64,000 nt of DNA, from positions 25,493,366 through 25,557,365 of the forward strand of contig NC_090023.1 of the NCBI RefSeq assembly GCF_037176765.1. Reading direction: 5' to 3'. Origin of the DNA: Anolis sagrei. Its lineage: Eukaryota > Chordata > Lepidosauria > Squamata > Anolidae. Under the pieces are notes generated by a model. That model did no database searches. It was given only the letters and a program-made list of their open reading frames with translations, and had not been told where the DNA came from. Made by a program: the position numbers and the translations under genes. Below, in pieces: positions 35,296 through 45,505 of the stretch; the stretch's first letter is position 1; the number at the start of each line of letters is the position of its first letter.

Positions 35296-37647
35296 TATTT
35301 AGTGCTTAGACCATAGATCTTTCACACACAGGACGAACAAATACATAAAAACCATATTATTAAATACAATATGAAATCCACCATTGAAATACTACACAAA
35401 CCACTAAAATGCTACATAAATCAATTACAAGATCTACCCTTACTATATGAACTAGCTCATGCATAGTTAAAAACCAAGTAAAACTTAAGCAACAAACACT
35501 TTGTATATGAACTATCACACTATTATTAGATAAAAGCATCCCAAGAACAGCCGACTGCAATATCAGAAATTAATCTTACCTATGCTGCCAGAACAAAAAG
35601 AGACACCTTGTGAGTGACCATGGGGTTAGTGTCAGACAAAAGATAGAAACTATTTTCTGGAACCATATTGGATTGTAGAAGATACAGAAAAGGCACCAGG
35701 ATTTTAGTTCTTGGTTCAGAATACAGAGAGCAGGAAAACAAATAATGAGGCAAATCCTCAATTTCTGGGCCCCACAAACATAGTGCCGAAGAGCCAGAGG
35801 GATGCCTGAGTGTCTGCCATCAATCACTGCTCTAGGCATACTTTGAGAATGAAGGGCTGTGAAGGCTTGCCTAAGTTTTGGGATTGTAAGCTTAATCAGA
35901 TAGATAGCCCTTTCGTTGTGAAGTTTGTACAGCCTTTTCTGCTTTGCTTCATAATGTAAAGAACGGGCTGTAGAAAATATACAGTGAGGCTCCTGTAACT
36001 GTGGACTTCATATCTATGGATTTACTTGTCCGTGCCTAGAGTAAAAAGGTCTCTCTAGGAATGTACTTGATCCTTCAGATTTTAAGATATGCTTACTCCA
36101 GAGAGGACACCTCTCTATGAATCTTGGGATCCTCCAACACAATTCTATGGTATGCTGGAACTGGAAATAAGCCAATTTAATCACATTTGGTCACATCCCC
36201 AGTTTCAGGTAACTGCAGTCCAGCTGGGAACCTATCTCCCATGGATATGGGTATCTTACAATATTCCTGAAAAAAAATAGCATTATTAAAATTTGGACAC
36301 AAATCTTTAAACACAGAAGAGGATAATGCTCACTTTCCTTCTGTAGATGTAATATGGTGGCCATCACTGCAACGCAAGCGAATTGCATTTAAAGTTGTGT
36401 CATCTTTATAAATGCGCCTGTCATAGTGGGACTGAACCTGAGACAGAAGAGGTAAAGAAAAAATGTAAATAGAGTTTTATTCCACCCCCTTTCTAGGAAA
36501 CAATTGTATAAAACATGGGATAATAGGTGACTTGAAGCCTAAAATGAAATGCACGTTTCTCTCTTTCACTGCTCCTCATTTACAAAAGAAGACTATTAAT
36601 TTATTGTTTCCCCCTAAATGTATAATAAAATACTGTATAGTAGCAATGAAAAAGTGAATACCTTTTACACCAGAGTTTCCCACTCTGTGTGCTGTGGCAC
36701 ATTATTATGTCAGCTGCAGTGTGTAGGTGTGTCGCAAGAACGTAACAAGAAAAGACAAAAATATGGAAATGTATGTTATCTTACAAATCATTTATTTTAA
36801 AATATATAAATGAAAGCTTTTCATAAGATAGGTTGTGGTCCCATACACTAGGTTATTACTATTTGTAAGGGATTGGTTTAGTCTCTTATTCACTAGTAAA
36901 AGCGAATTACTATATCACAAGATTATGTATATTTAAAAAGTGTATCACCAAAATGGAATGTTTGGAAAGCACTGTTTTACTGTATCCACATGGAACTTGT
37001 GTAGAAAAATTCACGTGGAAAGTGTCTCTGATATATTCATTGATATCCTAGATGACAATAATAATCAATACAGTACAACAAAATCCACAAAACACTGGTG
37101 TTTATATAAAGCCAAACTGGCCCACTAAAAATATCACTGTTCCGAGAATTTTATATTTTGCTGCATAGCTAGCATGATGGCCCATGAATATATTTTTTGT
37201 TGATTTTAATACGTTATAGGCTACTTTGGGTCCTGTGGGAAAAAAAGGATATAAATAAAGATTTATTATTATTGTTGTTGTTGTTATTATTATCATCAAT
37301 AAAGAACATCCAGGACTATAAGTTCTGATCATTCAATTGTTTTTTCTTCATTAATTTTATGCTCAGACTGGTTTCTCTTAAGCATGTCTGAAAAATTACT
37401 TTTACAAGTTCTAGGCAACACAGAAAGAGAAAGAGATTACCTTTAGCTTAAACCCAATGGCATAAGCACCTTTGTAACAGAATTCCGCTCGTCCCCATTT
37501 TCCCCATTTTCCTCCATTAGTCACTGAAAGGGTATCACTAGTTTCCCGCAGGGGCACTGGACTGGTCGAACAGTAAGCTTCCTCCCATAGATAGCAAGAA
37601 AAGAGAAATGGTGTCAAAGTCACAATGATACTAAAATTAAGCTTCAT
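30761..37647 (-). CDS. VMO1: VMO1-like gene B (204 aa, three coding exons)
   Basis: This is a secreted protein of the vitelline membrane outer layer protein 1 family, known in birds as a structural protein of the egg's outer vitelline layer with a beta-prism fold. Coding exons are 37647-37441, 36437-36334 and 31064-30761, joined at GT/AG sites, with phase 0 after exon 1 and phase 2 after exon 2. Residues 1-26 form a hydrophobic leader (MKLNFSIIVTLTPFLFSCYL). The three internal repeats are marked by GGKWGKWG (45-52), KDDTTLNAIRLRC (80-92), [14 protein letters not shown] (133-146), WSPPCRKGICG (165-175) and LNDVRFFCC (194-202). Eight conserved cysteines are present, plus C26 at the probable cleavage region. 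The third repeat has MDIT where DDTA is usual. Gene A upstream on the same strand is its paralogue. The orthologue name within the VMO1 cluster is not certain. Confidence 0.95.
31455..31980. mobile_element. DNA-transposon-like repeat split by a MITE
   Basis: 'ccaaaatccaaaattatcc' at left and 'ggctatgtgtataagg' and 'ccaaaatacttctggtccc' at right belong to one amniote repeat. A palindromic MITE with 'cccagaattctgcag' arms occupies about 31540-31725. A relative lies at 40300-40525. Confidence 0.5.
32115..33285. mobile_element. hAT MITE interrupted by CR1
   Basis: The ends CAGGGCTTCTTAAACC and (reverse) CAAAGTTTTTTAAAC are inverted repeats. The flanks ctctagag (32107-32114) and ctctagca (33286-33293) agree at 6 of 8 positions. 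The CR1 at 32410-33170 lies inside. Confidence 0.7.
32410..33170 (+). mobile_element. CR1 LINE, 3' part
   Basis: Plus frames read NEMQRYRMGD, CEKDLGVPVDNKLNMAQK, LYSALIRSYLEHCVQFW, KCVQRRASKMIKGLEKK, then a degraded [11 protein letters not shown]-type end. It closes with 'ggggttggactggttggcc' and 'caactctatgattct', the CR1 3' end. Confidence 0.92.
33294..33607. mobile_element. hAT MITE interrupted by an L2 tail
   Basis: The left arm runs to about 33404 ('gtgttttggacttcagctc', 'gaagttaacaacatc') and the right arm resumes at about 33579 ('ctggaggagcacagtttgag'). An L2-type 3' end with 'gagctgctttgagtctcc' and (tag)n sits between them. The flanks ctctagca (33286-33293) and ctctagaa (33608-33615) agree at 7 of 8 positions. 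Confidence 0.78.
33690..34330. mobile_element. MITE pair
   Basis: 33690-33895 belongs to the 'attaatgcagtttggc' family with its right arm near 33870. 33896-34330 starts 'gggcagatctagacagctcc' and ends 'gatcctgtctggagatg', an inverted layout of a second, longer repeat with a G run at 33950. Confidence 0.5.
35268..35975 (-). mobile_element. Non-LTR retrotransposon C-terminal remnant
   Basis: Minus frames give SQSMPRAVIDGRHSGIPLAL, then HYLFSCSLYSEPRTK and LSDTNPMVTHKVSLFVLAA. This resembles the cysteine/histidine C-terminal tail of a lizard LINE (AVL.GRY.gIP, HvLlhCplY). An (agt)n tract marks the 3' end at 35268-35295. The clade was not determined. Confidence 0.6.
36334..36437 (-). CDS. VMO1: VMO1 gene B, coding exon 2
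   Basis: 104 bp, acceptor ctcag and donor GTGAGC. It encodes VQSHYDRRIYKDDTTLNAIR and the following RLRC segment. Confidence 0.95.
36672..36972. mobile_element. hAT MITE in VMO1 gene B intron 1
   Basis: It begins 'cagagtttcccactctgtg' and ends 'ggaaagcactg', with ttttacac and ttttactg as decayed flanks. Its right half is also present in the duplicated copy at 40526-40690, so it inserted before the duplication. Confidence 0.68.
37190..37300 (+). mobile_element. L2-type tail insertion
   Basis: 'ataggctactttgggtcctg' followed by ataaataaag and (att)n(gtt)n. It is absent from the corresponding place in copy 2 (about 41005), so it arrived after the duplication. Confidence 0.65.
37441..37647 (-). 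CDS. VMO1: VMO1 gene B, coding exon 1
   Basis: 207 bp from ATG to the donor GTAATC. It encodes the leader and residues up to AYAIGFKLK. The ATG chosen is the first in frame after an acceptor-like site and gives a good leader. Confidence 0.93.
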
Positions 37648-37661
37648 TGTGAAGTTTTCTC

Positions 37662-37805
37662 TCTGCAGATAAATGGGTATGGCAACCACCTCAGGAACCA
37701 GGAGCCTTTTATGTATTTGGAATGTTGGCTTCGATCCCTCATTAATACTATGGCAATGAGAAATGGGTACAAGCACTCATTGCCCTTCCAGATTGTTTAC
37801 TTACC
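37662..37805 (-). other. Probable 5' UTR intron of VMO1 gene B
   Basis: A strong donor CTG|GTAAGT reads from 37805 on the minus strand, and an acceptor ctgcag lies at 37668-37663, 15 bases before the ATG. This suggests a non-coding first exon upstream. Gene A also has ctacag shortly before its ATG. Not proven by transcript data. Confidence 0.5.
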
Positions 37806-38906
37806 AGAGGCAATGTATGTCACCCAAATGATATTTATGAATAAAACATGAAGTTTTGACATGATAGATTCCAAAGAAAAGGCACTGTTCTACATGCTAA
37901 TGTCCTCCAATCCCAGAAGCCTGTGTGAGTGTGGACTGCTGGATTTGAAAGGTGGACACTTCTTTTCTTGTCCTTCTCTGACCATGCCTAGGACCTGTTT
38001 CATGTTTCCCTATATTTTCTTTGATTCAGAAAGAGGCCTAAACCTTTGAGATTGAAGGTGTAGAAAAGCTACCACAAAATAGAGTGAATTTTCTGGTTCA
38101 AGTAGCAGCTGTGAATAAGTGAAACCTCATACATTGATTCCATAGATATACATACAAAGCAAGCACACAACTGATCATCAATTGATCAAAAAGAAAAAAG
38201 TTTAGGTAATAGTGCAACATTTAAAACAATTAACATATCAAAAATGCAAAGAAAAAAAACCACCATCTGAGACCAGCTAAAAAAGTTTGCCTCTTTAAAT
38301 ATGGATTAGGGTTATATTTTTGTGTGTTCTTGTTTATCATACAATAATATATAAAGGAAGTATATATCACCTTAAATCAGACAACTTATTAATAACTCAT
38401 CCTTTATCACTATCATTTCTAATGGTAATGCCATCATAAAAATAAAAACAAAATATTTCATCTATATAAATAAAAATGCAATGTTCCTTTTTGGGATTAA
38501 CATAACTCAAAAAAACCACTGGATAAAATGACACCAAATTTGGACACTACACTTCTGTGAGATCAACGAGTGTCAATCACTCATAACACCCCCACAAAAA
38601 AGTAGCTGAAAGTATTTAAAATCCCAAAAAAGCTAAATAATGATACAGCACGTGTGCGAAAATGACTTCCCCTGTCCTACATGAGGGAAAAGAAAACAAA
38701 CATCTGCCCCAGCTCTCCTTTGCCCATGGCTGTGCTACAGTCATATTTGAAGGCTACGACCCTCAGTGGGTGGCCTTGGCCCACAGCAGGCCCCCAGACC
38801 TGTGACCCCCGAAGACAGCAGCAGTTGGGAGGAGCAACAAGGATGCCTGAGGGTGATGTGAGGGCACAAGGAAAGTGGGGGGAGGGGGAATGGGGCAATC
38901 GTTCAC

Positions 38907-39026
38907 CTTGAACATGAATGAAACCAGAATGCAGAGCACCAGGAAGAAGCTGATGTCGGCATGGTTGTGAATGAGGAAACTTTGGCTGAAGCGCAGGTGG
39001 CTCTTGGCTCACCTCCAGAACATCAT
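38907..39026 (-). pseudogene. TRAM2: Captured TRAM2-like exon 1 inside the Helitron
   Basis: The minus strand from an ATG at 39026 reads 40 codons ending at AAG followed by GTGAAC, a splice-donor-like site. From codon 7 it reads AKSHLRFSQSFLIHNHAD and then ISFFLVLCILVSFMFK. Human TRAM2 begins with a TKSYPLFSQEFVIHNHAD segment followed by IGFCLVLCVLIGLMFE (recalled, not searched). The alignment starts at the ATG and ends at a donor, as expected for exon 1. Codon 6 is TGA where arginine is expected, so it is not coding now. TRAM proteins are ER membrane partners of the Sec61 translocon. Confidence 0.82.
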
Positions 39027-39363
39027 GGCTGGCAGACAGCAGCCTGGTGCCACCAACTTCTACCCGGCTGCCCCAGGGAAACTTTGCAAGCGGCTCAGAC
39101 TCCGCCTCCAGCCCAAGTCTCTCTCCACAGGTGTGGCGATGGCCTCCTGGTTGGCTGGCTGTCTGGCCACAGGCCCCACACACTTCTGCATAACCCCTCA
39201 CGTGTTAGAGCAGGCCAAGGAGACACTCCCCCTCCCTTATGGCAGGAAGTCTTCTGCAGATGCCTGGCTTACTAACCATGGAGTCCTTGCTCTTCAGAGA
39301 GCAGGGATGCACCTTTCTCAAGTGTTGCCTTTGAGCCCAACTCTTTTCCAGTCTACGTCTAGA

Positions 39364-39798
39364 GGAAAGGGATGAAAAAGGAAATGGGGAGGGAAAGAAG
39401 GATAGAAGGGAAAGAGGGAAAGGAGGAAAGGAAGGAAGGAAGGAAGGAAGGAAGGAAGGAAGGAGAGAAGGAAGGAGAGAAAGTGGAATTGAAAGAAAAG
39501 GGGGGAAACATGGGAAAGAGGTAGAGAATGAAGGAAAGAGAAAGAGAGAAGGAAGGAAAGAAAGAAGGAGGGAAAGAAAGAGAGAGGGAAGGAAGGAGAG
39601 AAGGAGAGAAGGAGAGAAGGGAGGGAAGGAAGGAAAGAGCAAAGGAAGGATGGAATCAAAGAGCAAAGGAAGGAAGGAAAGAAAGAGGTAGAGAAGGAAG
39701 AAAGGAAAGAAAGTAGAAGGGAAAGAAAAGGGGTGATGGAAGGAAAGAGAGAGGGAACGAAGGAGAGAAAGAAAGGAGGAGAGATAGAGGGAGGGAAG
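39364..39798 (+). repeat. Polypurine (ggaa/gaaag) tract
   Basis: About 430 bases almost free of C and T, with ggaa units at 39430-39465. It lies within the Helitron, 5' of its terminal hairpin. The long Ser/Phe/Pro/Leu frames on the minus strand (up to 200 aa) are only its translation. Confidence 0.95.
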
Positions 39799-39833
39799 GT
39801 TGGCCACAGCAACGCGTGGCGGGTACAGCTAGT

Positions 39834-39940
39834 AGAATCATAGAATTGGAAAAAATCACATGGGCCATCCAGTCCAATATCCTACCATGCAAGAAAAGCA
39901 CAATCAAAGTACCCTTGACAGAATAAATTAAACCTTTTCT
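39834..39940 (-). mobile_element. CR1 3' end, short
   Basis: 'agaatcatagaattggaa' and 'catgggccatccagtccaat' directly follow the Helitron end, so the Helitron entered at or beside this CR1 tail. Confidence 0.75.
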
Positions 39941-40525
39941 ATTCTGAAAAGATTTCATTAAATCTTATAAACAACTACTCTAAGTAAATATATAGCTATA
40001 TTCCACAGAGGTCCAAATAATTCCCAGATAGTGGTCTATAGAGTTATGAATCATACATAGCTCTATTTATTCCACATATGTCAGTATTTGCTTCACTCAG
40101 CAACAGATACATCCAGTCTAATAGTAAGATTGGCTCTTTAGGGATTTGAGAATGAGCCCTATGGGAATCTTTTCCTGACTTTGTGATTTTTATAATACGG
40201 AAGAGCTTTCCTGGCTCCTTCCATATTATAACACCAGGCTTCTCTTAGGTGGAATTCCAGACTCCAAGACCTTCCAAAATCCCAACTTGTTCACGTCCAT
40301 GACTGAGATAATACTCCTTTTACTTTCTGGTCCAGTGTAAACAAACATATTTATGCACAAATTTATTATATATGGAATTTCCTTCAGGGTATTTGTATAA
40401 GGTATATATGAAACATTAATGGATATTCTATATTACACTTGGGTCCCATCTCTAGATATCCCATTATGTCCAACCTCCCCCCCACCCCCACCCACCCCAA
40501 AAAAACCCCAGTCAAAATACTTCTG
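39941..40525. other. No gene; repeat piece at right
   Basis: Unrecognised to 40300. From 40300 'gggtatttgtataaggtat', 'cacttgggtcccatctc' and 'caaaatacttctggac' match the repeat family at 31455-31980. Confidence 0.45.
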
Positions 40526-42872
40526 GACAAAAGCTTTTCATGAGATAATTTGTGGCTCCAAACATTTTGTTTTTACAATTTATAAGGCCCTGGTTTGCTT
40601 GTAAAATCAAATTACTGTGTTACAAAATGATGCATGTCTAAAAAAAAGTGTGTTACCAAAATGAAAAGTTGGGAAACTCTGTTTTACCCAATGCAATTTT
40701 TAAGAGAACAAAAGTAAAAGACCAAGCAGTCAGCAATGTTTTCACTGCAGAATCCACGTTGGCCAGAAATTCATGGAATCTGTATAATGAACTTATTGAA
40801 GAAAGTCTGTCCAGAATTCTTATTAATATTCTAGATGATGGTAATCTATGTATGAGCTACATAATCAATAAAGCACAACAAAATCCACAGGCCACAAAGC
40901 ACTGGTATGTACTTATATTAAGCCAAACTGACCCAATATAAATGTCACTGATCTGAGAATTTGGTATTTTTGGTGCATGGCTAGTGTGACGGCACATGAA
41001 TATAAAATCAATCATGAGTGATGAGGACTCTAAGTGCCCATCATTCAATTGTTGTTTCTTTCCATTAATTTTAATGCCCAGACTAGTTGCTCTTAAGCAG
41101 GTTTGAAAAATCACTTTACAAAGTAATTTGTCCTACTACTCACTTCAGCATTGAAAAAATAATCTATTGCCATTCATCATTACAATGACTTGTTGGCACT
41201 GTACTTTTGTTTGTCAGTAATTTTTGCAAAGATGACCTCTTTTTTTGTCAGTAATTTTGTATAGCCTTTTAAATACTTTCCATTATTTTAAAGGAAAAAA
41301 GAAGCACCTTAGGACCGATGGTATAACACTTGAAAATGTACTGCCCAAATCCCTTTCTTGAAAGTAACTTCTGAAAAAACCTTGAAAGTGTTACTGGTTG
41401 GTTAAAAGTATCCATGATCTTCCTCGTTAACTTCATAATTTTCTCAATCCGTTTTTTAGTGCAGTGCTAGATTCCTGATTTCCATTGGTGAACTTTGCTG
41501 TTTGCCTTCAAATATTTTCTAACATATTCCAGTCCAAAGATGAAATTTGTTCAAAGAGTGTTTGCACTTGTCGTCCTCTGAGGGTGAGAGAGTGCTGGGC
41601 ACTCTTTCAGTGGAGTCTCCTATCTGAAGGTTTTTGAACTGGCTGAATTTGATGCGAATGCTTTGTATATTCCTGGCAGAAGATTAAACTGGATGGCTCT
41701 TGTCGTCTCTTTCAATGTTGAGATTTTATTGCTTTGTAATCAGTCCTACATGGGTTTTACCCTAAAAATTCAACCAAATATGACTCAAAGTATTTCTTTA
41801 AAATGCAGACCATGATATTGCTAGATGCCAAGCACTAGACACATCGTGTTGTATCTTCCTACTATTTGATCTTACTTTCTTTGGCATTCATTTGTATTAT
41901 TTGCTTTTTATATATATACGGGATGCTATTTTGCTAAATTATTCTATATAATGAAAACTAAGCATTCATAGATTTTGGAACATACTGGGGCGGGATCCTA
42001 AAACCCAACACATGTGGATATTGAAAGCACACGGTATGTCTGAAGCGGGAACTAAGATGGGGACAGACATTAAAATATACTAAGGAAAGGCTAAAAGAGA
42101 AAGAGATGACCTTCAGATCAAATGCAGTGGCATAACCTTTGTGACAGAAGTCCTTTGGTCCGCATTTCCCCCCATTAGACACTGAAACTTTCTACTGTGC
42201 CTTTGCACTCGACAAGCAGCAAGTGTCCTCCCACAGATAGGAAGAAAGAACAATGACACCAAAGTCTCAGTTATAAAACTCAGCTTAATTAAGAAGTTTT
42301 CACTCCGCAGATAAATGGGTATGGCAAACACCTCACTTACCAAGAGCCTTTTATGCATATGGAACATTGGCTTTGATCCCTCATTTATACAATGGCAACG
42401 AGAAATGGGTACAAGAATTAATTGTTCATCTAGGCTGTTTATTGACCTGATAGTCACCCAAGTGACATTTATAAAGGAAAAGACAAGTTTTGGCAAGATA
42501 GCCCAAGATAGGCACTGTTCTGTGTGCTAATATCCTCCAATCCCAGAAGTATTTGTGAAAGAAGGCTGCTGGATTTGAAAGATGGGACACTTCTTTTCTT
42601 GTCCTTCCTTGATGATGCCTAGCACCTGTTTTATGTTTCTCTACATTTCTTTGAAATTTAAGGAGTAGAAGAGCTACCACGATGCAGAGTGAATTTTATC
42701 GTTCAAGTGGCAGCTGTGGATGCAATCACACAAGGATACACAGACTGATCAAAAAGAAAAAATATGTACATGTAACAATGCAACAAACAATTCACTTATC
42801 AGAAATGCAAAAAAAAAAGCATCTGAGCCCAATTAAAAAAAACTTGCCTCTTTACATATGGATTGGGTTTTT
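40526..42872. repeat. Local duplication, copy 2
   Basis: It is similar to copy 1 (36809-38300) at 40526-41130 and 42090-42872. The middle 41131-42085 has no counterpart in copy 1 and includes an old CR1 remnant at about 41560-41735 ('gtctcctatctgaagg', 'gaagattaaactggatggc'). Confidence 0.88.
42113..42312 (-). pseudogene. VMO1: Broken duplicate of VMO1 gene B exon 1
   Basis: The minus strand aligns with gene B exon 1 and its flank along its whole length. The initiator position reads ATT instead of ATG. The stretch for GGKWGKWG is shortened and shifted out of frame, leaving readable pieces such as LPICGRTLAACRVQ and DFCHKGYATAFDLK. The donor GT is kept (AAG|GTCATC). No exon 2 or 3 was found on its 3' side, where the duplication ends and a Helitron lies. 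It is a remnant of a third VMO1 copy or of an exon-only duplication. Confidence 0.9.
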
Positions 42873-42892
42873 TGGGGGGAGGGGTTGCATAT

Positions 42893-43275
42893 ACATGCAG
42901 TCCTTGAGTTAGAGACATTCAACTGAAAATGGCTGATAGTTAGGAACTGAGGTGAAATAATGGGAAGTGATAGAAATTTTACCCTTGGAGAGAAATTCAC
43001 TCCACAACAAGCCCAAAGTTATTATGGGGAAAAGGTCTCTCAACTCAAGCTTTTTCACCAGTCCTTGTTTCCACAACAAGCCCATTTTTTTTCGAAATCG
43101 AGGTATTACAAGGATAAAAAGACAGCAAAAGAAAATTTCACAGGAGTGTTAAGGCTTCCCTCTGCTATCCAAAACTAAAATTATATATATATTTGGCTGG
43201 AGTTACACTGTTCCAATTTACCTACAAATTCAACTTAAGAACAAACCTAGATAACCTATCTTGTTTGTAACAAGC
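42893..43275 (-). mobile_element. Interspersed repeat, inverted relative of 46133-46445
   Basis: Its right end 'caaattcaacttaagaac' is the complement of 'gttcttaagttgaatttg' in the copy at 46133. Both carry 'agtgaattt'/'gaaattcact' and 'gttacac' blocks. Probably a DNA transposon; family uncertain. Confidence 0.55.
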
Positions 43276-43326
43276 ACAGACTAAGGAATAATCTGACATG
43301 CAAAGATAAAATCCTAAATCCAGTCT

Positions 43327-43700
43327 GTCACACAAGGTCCATGGAAGCACACTCAGTCTCGGGGTCACAGCTGCAACAAAGACGTTGCTGCCAACAACCG
43401 ACTGCTGTAAACCCCAGTTATTTCTGTTGGTTTCACAGCTGTTCCCAATTGCTGACCCTCTTTTCTGTCAAACAACTGGACCTGCGAACTTGTATACCTT
43501 CTCTCTACAGTTGCAACTGGGCTGGAATGCTAACTTTTTGCTGTCTAGCTCAGGGGCCTGTTCCTGATTTGTAGCCTGAGAACTGATGGGTTCTTAACTG
43601 GCCAGTTGATGGTGCTATTGCTCTGTGTTTGAGTCCAGCTCAGGTGCTGAAAGAGACAGTCCCTCTTCCATGTCCTTTCTGTCAGAGCTGGCCATGACAA
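43327..43700 (-). mobile_element. Possible LTR remnant
   Basis: It runs between 'tgtcacacaaggtcc' and 'gagctggccatgaca', a TG...CA arrangement. It has higher GC than its surroundings, but no target duplication matches. Tentative. Confidence 0.3.
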
Positions 43701-45050
43701 GCTCCCATATTTTCACACATTCTTCTCAGAACACTATTTGCTTTGTCCTAGGCCAATATTGTAGCATGTGTAAAATAATAAATAGAAATGGTAACCATCT
43801 TGCTGGTGTGTTCTTAAACCCTTCTTTGTATTTCATTTCTACAAGGGGCTTTTCTTGCTAATTGAGAAGTAAATTCCATGTATTTCTTGAGAATAAGTTA
43901 TTCTAGCTTCATTCCATATTTGTACATTATATTAAATTGGCAAATGACTTCTGGCAGCTGAACACTAAATTATTTTAATATCTTATACATTTACTGGTGT
44001 TTTACGAAATTTACAGAGGCATCACAATTCACTTTAGAAATACTGTCATTCTTGATGAAATTCTTTTGTAGAATATTAGAAATATGTGATGCCTTACTTG
44101 ATGTTTTACAAATCAAGCAAGCTGCTCTTAATTCCCTCTGAAAAGTGAAAGGTTATAGGGATAAAAGGAAAAATGTCATTTTTGAAACAATGGAAACCAA
44201 ATGAAAGACCATACAAACAATGCATTACTTAAGTTCAAAATGCTAGTGATTTCACTGTTAAAATGCCAGCCAATGTTAATTTCAAATTTAGGCAATGTTA
44301 AGGATGTAGTTTTTAAAGTTGTGATTTGGATATTTTAGTTTACATTTAAGAAAGAAAAATCATGCAGCTAGCAAGTATAGCACAGATATGACTGAAAATG
44401 GTTCTGTGCAGTGTGCTCATCTACAAAGAGATATAAGTAACTGTTCTTGAATATCCATATTTTTATTTCTGTCATTCCTTGCTGTCTCTGCATCTCTATC
44501 AGTCTTCTAACTCCTTTTTGCAATTTTGTATTACATTCATTAAGAAGTATGATCCTTTCTTGTGACTCTTAATCTATCCAACCTTTGTATATTTTGCATT
44601 TCCTCTGTTAGGTCCCCTCAGAAGATAGTGTGAGACCATAGAGGTAGATTGTTATGTCTCCAATACTGGCCAAACTTAATTATTGTAGGCGAAGGCCAGC
44701 TCCCAGACTCCAGGCCAAACCTGAAGGGGTGACAACCCTATTCACACTCTTATCCTCCCTAAGTTAATATTAGAATTCAGGATCTGTATTTGATAGTCTT
44801 ACTTTTGTTATGAGGTGTATTGTCTAATTGGTGTCTTGTTAATGCTAGATAATATTAGGCTTCACAGATTATTTTTAAAACTCATTAACTACAGTTACTG
44901 TTGTAGATCCCAAAGGTTACTTAATATTGCCTTTGCAATTTCAAAAACAATTCCATTTTTTCTAGGTTGTTATATTTTGCAGGGTGAAATCTTTGCAGGG
45001 TGTGTGAAATTCTGGACATAATTTCAGATTTAGAAAAATTGCAGCAATCT
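43701..45050. other. No gene recognised
   Basis: AT-rich intergenic DNA. No credible coding sequence or named repeat was seen. Confidence 0.35.
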
Positions 45051-45054
45051 GGAG

Positions 45055-45470
45055 ATAGGAACCTCAAAAATATGAAGCAGGAAGGACCCCTCCCAAGCCC
45101 TAAAATCCTAAAAATCAGTAGATGACCAGATCTTTTTGAAACCTGACAGGCTTACAGTTATAAATGTGACCTCCAAGTGTGGCATGTTTCCTCCTGATAA
45201 CGAAAATCAGATTTTAATTTTTCAAGCCTCTGATGCTGAGTAAGTGTGATTTGCTCAAGGTGCTTAAATGAAAAAAAAAAATCTAAAAATCAGTGTATGA
45301 CAAAATCACACAATTTGAGTCCTATTCTGTACACAAGTTGAGTCCTATTCTGAATTTTTGCAGGAATGTTATTCTCATGTTCTGTGAAGATATTCAAGGG
45401 GTTACCTCTTTTGTTTTGTTTATATATATATAAACATTGTATTGTGTGTGTATATATGTATATGTGTGTG

Positions 45471-45505
<35 letters not shown>

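Larger units (their letters stand above)
31065..36333 (-). other. VMO1 gene B intron 2
   Basis: A 5.3-kb intron bounded by donor GTGAGC (reading from 36333) and acceptor gacag. It is filled with repeats: a MITE, two adjacent hAT elements, a CR1 and a LINE remnant, listed separately. The stretch 34331-35260 within it shows nothing recognised. Confidence 0.85.
36809..38300. repeat. Local duplication, copy 1 (VMO1 gene B exon 1 region)
   Basis: Long collinear similarity to 40526-42872 spans intron 1, exon 1 and the upstream flank. Shared blocks include 'aaagcttttcat', 'aaccttgagccaaactg'-like sequence near 37120, the exon itself, 'ctaatgtcctccaatccc' and 'gcctctttaaatatggatt'. Confidence 0.88.
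38461..39832 (+). mobile_element. Non-autonomous Helitron with captured exon
   Basis: The left end TCTATATAAATAAAAATG and the right end with the hairpin 'ccacagcaacgcgtgg' followed by 'gtacagctag' are the ends of lizard Helitrons. The element sits between A (38460) and T (39833), as expected. It has no Rep/helicase frame. The body holds a GC-rich segment (about 38690-39330) with a TRAM2-like exon, then a long polypurine tract. Confidence 0.92.

Noticed and set aside
38677-39201. 174-aa minus-strand frame as a gene
   Set aside because: It reads through the TRAM2-like exon in the wrong frame; the recognisable exon is in another frame and has an in-frame stop.
39205-39812. Open frames of 164-200 aa rich in Ser, Phe, Pro and Leu on the minus strand
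   Set aside because: They are the translation of a polypurine tract inside a Helitron and have no stop codons only because of base composition.
43327-43700. Certain LTR call
   Set aside because: The TG and CA ends could be placed, but the flanking five bases do not match, so it is kept only as a low-confidence feature.
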